Assembly (NCBI GenBank): GCA_016801885.1
Contig: CM028884.1
Span: forward strand, 26,683,577 to 26,747,576
Direction of reading: 5' to 3'
DNA from: Toxotes chatareus
Lineage: Eukaryota; Chordata; Actinopteri; Toxotidae
Length of the DNA stretch: 64,000 bases
Shown piece by piece: positions 50,801 through 59,700 of this stretch. A program made the translations under genes and the position numbers. Below the pieces are notes generated by a model. The model was not told the DNA's origin. It saw only the letters and a program-made list of their open reading frames with translations, and did not search any database. How positions within the stretch are numbered: position 1 is the first letter of the stretch; each line of letters begins with the position of its first letter.

Positions 50801-53657
50801 TGACATTTTGAGGTCCAAAAAAATTTTGACTTTTTTTGGCCGATTTTGACACCTTACTATACTATGACGTTTTTTATAACATTTAGATGTCAAAATTTTT
50901 TTTGACTTTTTTTGGCCGATTTTGATGCCTTACTATACTATGACGTTTTTTATGACATTTTGAGGTGAAAAAAAATTTGACTTTTTTTTGCCGATTTTGA
51001 CGCCTTACTATACTATGACGTTTTTTATGACATTTTGAGGTCAAAATTTTTTTTGACTTTTTTTGGCCGATTTTGACGCCTTACTATACTATGACGTTTT
51101 TTATGACATTTTGAGGTCAAAAAAAAATTTGACTTTTTTTGGCCGAAAAAAACGCCTTACTATACTATGACGTTTTTTATGACATTTTGAGGTCAAAAAT
51201 GTTTTTGACTTTTTTGGCTGAAAAAAACACCTTACTATTATACTATGACGTTTTTTATGACATTTTGAGGTCAAAATAAAAAATGACTTTTTTTAATCCG
51301 ATTTTGACGCCTTACTATACTATGACGTTTTTTATGACATTTTGAGGTCAAAAATTTTTTGACTTTTTTTATCCGATTTTGACGCCTTACTATAACTATG
51401 ACGTTTTTTATGACATTTTGAGGTCAAAATAATTTTTGACTTTTTTTGGCCGATTTTGACGCCTTACTATACTATGACGTTTTTTATGACATTCTGAGGT
51501 GAAAAAAAAATTTGACTTTTTTTGGCCGATTTTGACGCCTTACTATACTATGACGTTTTTTATGACATTTTGAGGTCAAAAATTTTTTTGACTTTTTTTG
51601 GCCGATTTTGACGCCTTACTATACTATGATGTTTTTTCGGACATTTTGAGGTCAAATTTTTTTTTGACTTTTTTTGGCCGATTTTGACGCCTTACTATAA
51701 TATGACGTATGTTGTGTTTTATGACATTTTGAGGTCAAAAAAAAAGTTGACTTTTTTTGGCCGATTTTGACGCCTTACTATACTATGACGTTTTTTATGA
51801 CATTTTGAGGTCCCAAAAAATTTTGACTTTTTTTGGCCGATTTTGACACCTTACTATACTATGACGTTTTTTATGACATTTTGAGGTCAAAATTTTTTTA
51901 GACTTTTTTTGGCGGATTTTGACGCCTTACTATACTATGATGTTTTTTATGACATTTTGAGGTCCAAAAAAATTTTGACTTTTTTTTGGCGATTTTGTCA
52001 CGACTTTTTGGCTTTTGACGCCTTACTATACTATGATGACATTTTTGAAAAAATTGACATTTTGAGGTCCCAAAAATGACGTTTTGACTTTTTGAGGTCC
52101 CAAAAAATTTTGCCGATTTTGACGCCTTACTATACTATGACGTTTTTAAATGACATTTTGAGGTGAAAAAATTTTTGACTTTTTTTGGCCGATTTTGACG
52201 CCTTACTATACTATGATGTTTTTTATGACATTTTGAGGTCAAAATTTTTTTGACCTTTTTTAGCCGATTTTGACGCCTTACTATACTATGACGTTTTTTC
52301 AGACATTTTGAGGTCAAAAAAAATGTTGACTTTTTTTGGCAGATTTTGACGCCTTACTATACTATGACGTTTTTTATGAAATTTTGAGGTCTAAAAAATT
52401 TTTGACTTTTTTTGGCCGATTTTGACGCCTTACTACACTATGATGTTTTTTGTGACATTTTTAGGTCAAAAATTTTTTTTCCTTTTTTTGGTTGATTTTG
52501 ACGCTTTACTATACTATGACGTTTTTTATGACATTTTTTGGTCCAAAAAAATTGTTGACTTTTTTTGGCCGATTTTGACGCCTTACTATACTATGACCAT
52601 TTTTATGACATTTTGAGGTCTTACTAAAATATGACTTTTTTTGATGCCTTACTATAGTATGACCATTTTTATGACATTTTGATGTCTTACTAAAATGTGA
52701 CTTTTTTCCGCCTATTTTGACGCCTTACTATACTATGACCATTTTTACTACATTTTGAGGTCTTACTAAAATATGACTTTTTTTCCTATTGTGATGCCTT
52801 ACTATACTATGATGTTTTTTATGACATTTTGAGGTCTTTCTAAAATTTGATTTTTTTTGGTATGTTTTCAAGCCTAACTATACTATGACCTTTTTATGCC
52901 ATTTTGAAACCTTACTATACAATGACGTTTTTTATGACATTTTGATGCCTTATACACTATGATTTTTTGTATGACAATTTTGAAGCCTAACTATACTATG
53001 ACGTTTTTTATGGCAATTTTAGGCCTTACTACACTATGACTTTTTATATGATTAAAAGGGGGAAAAAAACAGCAATAAGATTTTGGTCCGAAATCGACAG
53101 TGTTTTGCGCTGACTGATGTTTTGAGGTGGTGGAAAACGTTGCACACGTCGCAGCTTTAAACTCGACTTGCTGAGCGTGAGCAGGTGAGACGTGCTTGTA
53201 TCCGTCAGTCACATCTGTCTGTCTTTCAGGTCATCTCCCTCAGAAACCGCATCGACGAGCTTCAGAAACAGTAAGTGGCCACTCAGAAGCATCAACCACA
53301 ACATTCACAGAGGCATCTGGAAACAGCTGGTGTCTTAGTTTACATGCTAAAATCACGCATCGATGTTATTAATTGGTGTCTGTAATTCCATGGGTTGGAT
53401 TATTGTGACTGAACACTGGAGGACACTAGCTCCGCAGGAACATCCGTCTTCTTTGTGTCTTAATTGGTCCAAAAGTGATCAAATCTAATTTTGTTTTTCC
53501 CTCTATTCTCCACAGACGGCATTCAGTATTATTAATAGTTCTCCTCTGGATGTGTAGATATTGTGTTGTAATATTTAAATGGTCACTGCGCACATCTCAC
53601 TGTGTTTTTGCGCTTTGCAGCAGCAAGAAAGGAGCCGCCTCGCGCCGCAGGAAGTGA
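26827..53657 (+). CDS. tnnt3: Fast skeletal muscle troponin T, 15 coding exons
   Basis: Troponin T anchors the troponin complex to tropomyosin on the thin filament and passes the Ca2+ signal from TnC and TnI. Coding exons: 26827-26846, 26982-26995, 27771-27779, 29518-29661, 32886-32903, 33195-33215, 33990-34008, 34089-34134, 34820-34936, 35049-35126, 35342-35455, 35569-35678, 38456-38546, 53230-53270, 53621-53657. All phases agree, giving 292 residues. The acidic N-terminus (1-78) starts MSDTEEV and is encoded by small, mostly symmetric exons of the kind that are alternatively spliced in this family. The conserved core begins at KPTAPKIPDGEKVDFD (82-97). DIQKKRQNKDLIELQ and EKRRAERAEQQRIRAEK belong to the tropomyosin-binding T1 part; MGSGYSSHLQR, GKKQTEREKKKKILAER and EKAKELWEWLHSLE belong to the TnI/TnC-binding T2 part. 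The C-terminus is basic (KKGAASRRRK). The exon 4 acceptor at 29517 was chosen because only it keeps frame. The a/b paralogue is not determined. The intron before the 41-bp exon holds the 14-kb satellite. Confidence 0.93.
27060..27225 (+). repeat. Degenerate short tandem repeat (GTCATTTTGYRTCT-like)
   Basis: Repeated words of the form GGTCATTTT, GCATCTC and GTGTCTTTT occur at irregular 20-40 bp spacing in the tnnt3 intron 26996-27770. A related reverse-complement stretch lies at 7290-7390. No coding content. Confidence 0.45.
28478..28760. repeat. Dispersed-repeat remnant, AT-rich
   Basis: The segment starts with AATCATAATCAGAATAACTT and TATTGATTCCCGTAGGGAAA, a form that recurs in fish dispersed repeats, and continues into about 230 bp of A-rich sequence. 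It carries no ORF. It sits in the tnnt3 intron 27780-29517. The assignment as a transposon end is from memory only. Confidence 0.4.
29518..29661 (+). CDS. tnnt3: tnnt3 acidic exon with Pro-Glu dipeptide repeat
   Basis: A 144-bp exon, much longer than the other N-terminal exons. It adds 48 residues, mostly Glu, Val, Ala and Pro, with the core PEVEPEPEPEPEPEPQ and then AVVQQVVHEEE. The acceptor is CCCGTAG at 29517; the CAG at 29522 would break the frame. The Pro-Glu tract is encoded by a near-perfect 6-bp repeat (CCAGAA/CCAGAG), so its length could vary between individuals. Confidence 0.8.
29662..32885. other. tnnt3: tnnt3 intron, no further exon confirmed
   Basis: A 3.2-kb intron in the region of the gene where small alternative exons are expected. 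I found no symmetric exon with both good splice sites. A short ATG repeat lies near 31423-31437. Confidence 0.45.
34265..34425 (+). mobile_element. LINE reverse-transcriptase C-terminal remnant
   Basis: The + strand reads HPGFDLFDLLPSGRRYRYIH, then RTIRLRNSFFPKAITILNS, and a stop. This C-terminal pattern recurs in fish LINE ORFs. Only about 160 bp of coding remnant is recognisable. It lies in the tnnt3 intron between the exons ending at 34134 and starting at 34820. I cannot name the family with confidence. Confidence 0.55.
35464..35490. repeat. (TTC)n microsatellite at a tnnt3 donor
   Basis: About nine TTC units begin 9 bp after the exon end at 35455, inside an intron of only 113 bp. Length changes here would alter intron size and its pyrimidine content. 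Confidence 0.9.
36065..38206 (+). mobile_element. Degenerate L2-type non-LTR retrotransposon, 5'-truncated
   Basis: Reverse-transcriptase fragments occur in several frames on the + strand: AVIKPLLKKPSLDSDILANY then RPISI (36.2-36.3 kb), KILEKAVATQLCDHL (36.34-36.39 kb), the catalytic box CYADDTQLYL (36.49 kb), WMTCNFLLLNSDKT (36.6 kb), and LRNLGVIFDQDLFFNSHIKQ (36.72-36.78 kb). Part of the palm domain between KILEKAV and the YADD box is missing, with a junction near 36.40 kb, and frameshifts and stops are present. After the coding part come about 900 bp of untranslated sequence ending in GCGCTATATAAATAAAATTG and short GAATT repeats, the tail typical of fish L2 elements. It lies in the tnnt3 intron 35679-38455, same strand as the gene, and cannot be active. 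The L2 label is from memory of the RT and tail. Confidence 0.85.
38885..53050. repeat. Tandem minisatellite, unit about 75 bp, about 14.1 kb
   Basis: A continuous tandem array fills almost the whole tnnt3 intron 38547-53229. The unit is close to 75 bp; 14.1 kb divided by 75 gives roughly 190 copies. Each unit has, in order, TTACTATACTATGACG, a T run, TATGACATTTTGAGGTCA, an A run joined to a T run, GACTTTTTTT, and a variable end such as GGCCGATTTTGACGCC. Variation is mainly in homopolymer length and in the last 20 or so bases (GGCCGATTTTGACGCC, TATCCGATTTTGACGCC, GGCAGAAAAAAACTCC, GGCTGAAAAAAACACC). Units at both ends (38.9-39.2 kb and 52.6-53.05 kb) are diverged, while the core is more uniform. 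No dyad-flanked insertion element or gene was seen inside. Exact copy number depends on assembly quality. Confidence 0.97.
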
Positions 53658-53910
53658 GCTGCTCCTCGCTGCCGGTCAGGACGGACAGGAGGCGTCTTCC
53701 TTCGGCTACAGCAGCGGCTCATATCCCGACGACACCCGCAGCTCCAGAACTACGGCAACAAGTGAACGTCTTACCACCTGTGAAAAGATTTCCTGGATAA
53801 ATTCAGCTCCAACTAAGAAATGTTAAAAATGTCATCAGATTGTTTGTGTAAAAAATAAATAAATGAAGATGTGACCGTTCAGACAATAAAATGCCAGTTA
53901 TTCATCCTCC
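53658..53910 (+). other. tnnt3: tnnt3 3' UTR with poly(A) signals
   Basis: The short UTR follows the TGA at 53655-53657. AATAAA occurs at 53854-53859 and again at 53885-53890. The second is followed by a transition to unrelated sequence, so cleavage near 53905 is likely. The end faces the myoD 3' end across about 230 bp. Confidence 0.6.
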
Positions 53911-54137
53911 AGACTGCACGTCCAAGTTTATATCCATCAATATCTGATCGACATAACTGATTAGCTCTATAACAGATCATCTCCTTTGTAGGGTCAGAAG
54001 AAGAGGTCAAAGGTCCCAAACTGCTTAAAAGAAAGCTTTTCAGTTTATGTAGATTTATAATACAGGCTGTATTAAAGAATGAAAGAAAGCCATGGAAAAT
54101 TTATACTCAGGAGAGGAAGTCAGAATTTAAATATTTC

Positions 54138-54143
54138 TTTATT
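54138..54143 (-). terminator. myod2: Poly(A) signal of myoD
   Basis: AATAAA on the minus strand about 465 bp after the myoD stop. It faces the tnnt3 poly(A) signal at 53885-53890 on the other strand, so the two transcripts end about 200-250 bp apart. Confidence 0.6.
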
Positions 54144-54607
54144 AAAATGCCTTTCACTCATAAATAATATACAGAAACATATGACACAACAATCCCAGTA
54201 TCCCTTGTGTCTGTATGTGAGTGTATGTGTGTGTGTGTGCATTATATGAACAGGCAACTCTTATCTACAGATGTACAAAATGGTCCTTGGTCATTATGTC
54301 TGTAACAGAAATCAGGAAATAATCTGCTCCCCCTACTAGTGTATGTACATTTATGTTTTTTTTTTTTTTTCTGCTGAGCTTCATCCAATACGTAGCAGCC
54401 TTCAGTTCATTTTTCACGCAAACAAAAAGAGAAACTGTAATAAAATTTAGAGAGATCCTGTAAAAAAAAGTGTGAACTCCAACTGTGGAAGTAACAGTTT
54501 TAGTGTTTTTTCATGAGGCCTTCTGAACTTTCCTCCACAAAAATGGAGGGAATGAGTTTGTCTTTCTGTGGAATTTGAGTCCTCGGCTCCCTCAGGTTCA
54601 GAGTGAC

Positions 54608-56371
54608 TCATAGCGGCTCAGCAGAGGGACTAGAGACAGAAGGGCTGTTATCAGGTGACCCAGGGCCCCGGGGGACCACGCTGTCTCCTGGTGGGGCCAC
54701 AGCCGGGTCTGTGCTGATCCGCTCTACGATGCTGGACAAACAGTCCAAACTGGAAATCAGGGACGGTTTAGTGCTGCTGCAATCTGTAAGAAACAGGAAA
54801 CATTAAACAACAGTGTCAAAATAAAGGTCATACTGGAAGAGGAAATGGTCATAATCAAGTACAGACTGATCATAATAAGAGTGAAACTGGTCAAATCAAA
54901 GGTAAATTATATGACATGTTGGTCATATATAGTATAAGAATGTAATAACGTCCGATGATGCACTGGTCATATTTAAAACGCTACTGATATTAAAAGAGAA
55001 AGCAGACAAATTTACATGCAATCAGAAATGAGTCATATTTAAACAGAAGACGAAGACGATGGGAAACAACTTATAATGAACCACAAAAGCACAGAGTAGA
55101 AGGAGAGATGGGAGTGGAAAAGTCATTGTGAAACCTACCGTGTGGTGTTTGGCTGGAACTGTCACTGTTTTCACTTCTGGTTGAACACGGAGAGATGAAA
55201 TCCATCTGGAAGCACAGATCGATTGATTAGTCCTCAAACCAAACATTAGTGATCAGTTGGCAGAAACAATGAGCTCACACACTGCTTGATCAATAACTGT
55301 CCTGCAGAGTTTGCTCCTTAGGGCTTTGATTTTAACATCCAGAAAACATGTACGGTAATCACATATTTGTACCTTTAATATACATTAATTCTCATCTTCA
55401 TTTTACATTTTATCACGTTATTAGCAAAAGTAAATACAATCAGAGATGTCTTTAAAGCCACACAGATGTGTAAGTGTTGATCTTCTCAAATCTGCTGCTG
55501 ATTTTTGAAACCAAACTAAGCAGAACAAAGGTATAAAAAAACGCATTTAAAAAATTATATACAAAATAAAAACAAAATAAAACTGATTTTGAGCTTTGCA
55601 TCTGAAACAAATATCTGCTACATGTTTGGATCTGATGCTGCATTTATTTCCAAATTCTTTTCAAACTATAATAAATGCACAGCAAATCTATTTTAAACAT
55701 TTAAAACCGACATTTCAAATGTGCATTTTGAAGATTCCATTCATCAAAATTAACCACTGTGGCCAGAAATAAATACCCCGGACACATTCTTTACATTTCA
55801 TGAGGCAGCACATGAACTCAGCTGTTCTTGGACTCACCATGCCATCAGAGCAGTTGGAGCAGGGGCTGGAGACGTCCGAGTCCCCGCTGTAGTGTTCCAG
55901 CGGCGGGTAGAAGCCGTCATCCCGGCCAGCCCTCAGCAGCGCTTGAAGGGACTCAATGTAGCTGATTGCGTTGCGTAGGATCTCCACTTTTGGCAGCCGC
56001 TGGTTCGGATTGGAGGCTGTGCAGCGTTTCAGGGTCTCAAAGGCGTCGTTCACTTTACTAAGCCGACGCCGTTCCCTCATTGTTGCTGCTTTTCTTCTGT
56101 CTGCATGTGTTGTCTTTCTCTTGCAGGCCTTGCAGGCCCACAGCAGGCAGTGCCCTGCCTGGTGGAGGCCCCCCGGAGCCCTCACATGCTCATCGTTGGG
56201 GACATGGTGGTGCTGATGGTGGTGAAGATGGTCTTCTGGCTTCAGCAGGCCAGCGTGCATCAGCCGAGCGTCCAGGTCATCGAAAAAGTTCATGTCACTG
56301 GTGCTGAAGCAGGGGTCATCGTAGAGGTCATCGGCTGAGGACAGAGGGAAGGGAAGGTCGGACAGATCCAT
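54608..56371 (-). CDS. myod2: Myogenic bHLH transcription factor MyoD, probably teleost MyoD2
   Basis: MyoD is a nuclear bHLH factor that binds E-boxes with E-proteins and switches on the muscle programme. Exons (minus): 55838-56371, 55139-55205, 54608-54783, with GT/AG borders and matching phases, 258 residues. The frame upstream opens at a TTG and contains a splice-acceptor-like site; the ATG at 56369-56371 giving MDLSDLPFPL is the family start. A cysteine-rich CLLWACKACKRK lies at 75-86, the basic region DRRKAATMRERRR at 91-103 keeps the myogenic Ala-Thr pair, and the helix-loop-helix runs to about 148. EHYSGDSDVSSP follows, and the C-terminal helix SSLDCLSSIVERIST is at 211-225. A His-rich stretch (48-56, HLHHHQHHH) is notable. 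The protein is shorter than mammalian MyoD (320 aa). The MyoD2 call rests on the MDLSDLPFPL start, ASNPNQ in the loop region and location beside tnnt3; myod1 is the alternative. Confidence 0.92.
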
Positions 56372-56599
56372 GGGACTCTGCAGAGGATTCCCTGAGAAAG
56401 ACAAGGGGACGACAAGGAGGGAAAAAAAATCCCTCTGTCAGCTGAAAACAGAAAAAAAAGTGTCTCCAAAATGTGTTTGTTGAACTAAAAAGACAATAAA
56501 ATTATTAAAAGAGAAGGGAAAAGAAAGTCTCCTGTCAAAGTCAGCTGACCTGATTCAAAAATCTAGAAAAGGTATAAACAGTCAACTGAGCAGTGAGTG

Positions 56600-56705
56600 T
56601 TTTTAAAGGGTCAGTCTGTGTAACTTCAGCTCCCTCGGCTTTGGTTTGTCTTTTTAAAGGAGTCAGTGTGTAGGCGGGGCTGTGGTGTCACTGACCAATG
56701 GGCTG
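56600..56705 (-). promoter_or_regulatory. myod2: Probable myoD core promoter
   Basis: On the minus strand, in order toward the gene: an inverted CCAAT box (56695-56699 on +), a GC box CCCGCC within 56673-56680, and a TATA-like TTTAAAAAG at about 56651-56658, with a second TTTAAAAAC at about 56600-56608. The start site would then lie near 56625, giving a 5' UTR of about 250 bp. E-boxes CAGCTG at 56439-56444 and 56542-56547, and CAACTG at 56583-56588, fit autoregulation by myogenic factors. The site order is suggestive; no expression evidence is available. Confidence 0.5.
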
Positions 56706-56709
56706 AGAG

Positions 56710-56748
56710 GTGTGTGTGTGAGTGTGGGGTGTGTGTGTGTGTGTGTGT
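56710..56748. repeat. Interrupted (GT)n microsatellite
   Basis: A GT-rich run with one interruption (AGTGTGGG), lying directly upstream of the myoD promoter boxes. Confidence 0.9.
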
Positions 56749-59700
56749 AGGGTGTGGTGGGGTCATGGAGGTGAAACTCAGCAACAAAAAGGAAGCAATA
56801 AAAAAGCAATTTAGTCCATCTTCACAAATCCTTCACTTCAGTCTGATATTTGACTCTTTACTTTTAAATAAATATTCTGCATTGAGTGATTCTAATACAA
56901 ATATATAAGATAGAAATAAGAATTGAATTAAGATTAAATAAAATCCAGGGTTGAGATTTTAGAAAGTCAGTTTTTCTTCTGTGAGAGCAAGTCAAACTTA
57001 TTTAAGTAAAAAAAAAAACATTAAAACTCTTGCACATTTTGTGATGCAGTTTAATCATAGTTTCATTAAATAAACAGTCAAACCAAAGCCATCAAAAAAG
57101 CTGTGGGTGAATATTTCAGTACAATTTTCAGGTTGTTTTTATAACCACTTGTTAAATTTATGTCACATTTTCACCTGCTAATTAAACATGATAATAACAT
57201 TAAAGGAGACACAAATATGTGCTCTGAGGAGATATATTTAGATATATTTGATGGTTTAAGGCAGTTTAACAATGACACTATCTGATTTTCTGGTGCTCAG
57301 TGTTAATTGTTACCTCTAATTAAAAATCCATCAATAAAACCATCAAAGACTTTTGAACAGTTCTGTTAATTATTCACACAAGTGCAAGTTTACATAAGGG
57401 CACATTTACTTCACTTTTGGTTCTTTGAAAAAATAAAATCCCTCCAGCTACTGAGTGCTTCGGTCTGCTGTCCTGCTGAGGGGGTCATAATGTCACAAAG
57501 TCGTCAGGTCCCCGATCTGAAGTGGACTGGGTTTAGGGTTTTAGGGTCATCACTGGACAACAGTTTAAGACAATTTGTCCAAACAGGTGAAATGAACTCA
57601 ACTCACAGACTGATTGTCATTAGTGTTAAGGTTTGTTTGAAGTGGTCATCTGTTTTTTTTTTTTTTTGTTGAAGGTGTTGATGAACCACTGAAATCTCAG
57701 TCTTCTTATATGAAGATGCTGAATATAATGTGTCTCTTTTACAGACTGTTCTCTCTGTTTTCTTTACATTTAGTTTGATGACAGTCTGACCAAACTTGTA
57801 ATTTAAATTTAACTAAAGAACACCCCCCCCCCTTCAGGAAATTTACGTGAATAAGTGTGACAGTAATTATATTGTTATTTGATGAAGATTTAAAATAATT
57901 TCATAGCAGTATTGTTAAAAAAAAAGACAGAGCCATTGCTTTCCATATGTTTGAGAGTTTGTGTTGTTTAGTTTGATATTAAAAGCCAGAGAATATGTCG
58001 ACTTCTATCAGTCCAAACCTAACCTAACCTTAACCTAAGTTTCACATACATTTTGATGCTCATTTAAGATTGAACACCGTCTTTGACTGGACTTTTTTTA
58101 TTTAACATATTTTGTGCTTATTTGTTGTTTTGTAAATGTGAGAAATTTCACAGCTTCAGAGGTATAACGCTATGGTGTGGGACAGAACAGCTCAGATCGC
58201 AGACTCCTCACAGCTTAATGGGAAGGCACTGCGTTAAATTTAGCAGCTCGTGAAATCCAAGACAAGTGCCCTTCTTATTTTGGAACATCCCCGACTCTCA
58301 CACCCCCTCCGTTTTTTGGGACATATTCAAAAGAACCAAAAGAACATGGACCTGATAGCAGAGCAGAGTTAAATGCTGCAATTAAGGTGTCACTCTTGGC
58401 GTAATTTTGAATTGTTCCACCTTAGTTAAATGTTGTTTATGCAGATGTGAAAGATCACGTTCACATGATAAACAGACAATATCCCACATACAGTTTTACT
58501 CACAGTATGTTAGTGGCAATGCCACAACCGTGACCATCAAAAGTGTTCAAAGAACTACTCCGTGGCATCCCCGAAAAAGGATTTTCAGATGCTGAAAAAC
58601 TAATTTTTTCCATGACCTCACTGTTAATATTTCATTTTAATATTTATTTATTTATTTTAAATGTTATTTTTATCACATATACACTTTGCATATTTGCTTT
58701 GGACAACAAAAGTGATAATAGAGAAATACCAATGAATGAGTCAGAGCTTGATTTTTTTTTCCTACTTGGACTGAAATAATTTTTTTTTTTTTAATTCTGT
58801 GGTTTGGACTCAGTGTGGAGGCGTTACTTTTTTCATTGAGGTTGCTTTTTAACAATGAGCTGATGTCATATTACTTTACATCCTGGTTAGCCTTTGTTCC
58901 ACAAGCTCCTGTAATTCATGTTTCATCAGTCTTGCAGAAAAAATTAAGCATGTTTCTTAAGTTTACTGCGTAACCTCAATCCAGTACAGCAGTTGCTATA
59001 AGAAACTGAAACGATCAGGATTTTAAGAAAGTTAAACAGTAGCCTAATTACTTTCTTAGCACAGAAATAACACCTTTCTAGTTGTCATCTCTAACTTTTA
59101 CAGCATTCAGTTCTTAGGGCATATGGGAAATGGTGTTGATGGTGTGATGTTAAAGGCCACTAGAAAACCTAAATACTGAATAGACTGTATACACATTAAA
59201 CACTACCATCCTTAAACACAAGACATGAATCATAAGTCTGTCGAGAAAGGCTCTGTTCCAAGGCTGGACCGTTAGTTACTAGCATAGTTACACATCAGTG
59301 GGATTTTGAATGAGGCTTTCTTATTGTTTAATGAGGTTTGCTCTTTAATGCCTCACATCTATATGTGATGAGTGTACGGTATAATTATACCCCTTCAACA
59401 GAAACAGTTTTTGGGTTGTTTTTTTTTTTTTTATCCCAGTGTTTACTGCTGTAAAATGTCAGACGTTCACTCAAAGTGAATCACTCCTGTTCCTGTGATT
59501 CTTTGCTGGTATTTTTATGATGCTTTGTTGAGAAATTCTTTTTTTTTTTTCAGACCTGCTGAATGACAGCCTCAACACTTCTCCCTAATTCCTCAAAATC
59601 CTAATCACTCATGTATGAGTGTGATGCATGAGAACAATACGCCTCCACACTCCCCCCAAACTGCTTCTATAGAATGGTACAAACATCTAAACACACTGTG

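Noticed and set aside
38885..53050. Repeat array considered as a CRISPR array
   Set aside because: Units are contiguous with no unique spacers, and the setting is a vertebrate intron.
53505..53545. A second alternative tnnt3 exon after CTCTATTCTCCACAG near 53514
   Set aside because: The acceptor is good, but no donor follows at a phase-compatible distance and the translation does not resemble the family.
56372..56404. Extending MyoD upstream to give an SFSGNPLQSP N-terminus
   Set aside because: That frame opens only at TTG, and the family start MDLSDLPFPL has its own ATG.
58018..58040. Interstitial telomere repeat
   Set aside because: The units are CCTAA and CCTTAA, few and irregular, not TTAGGG arrays.
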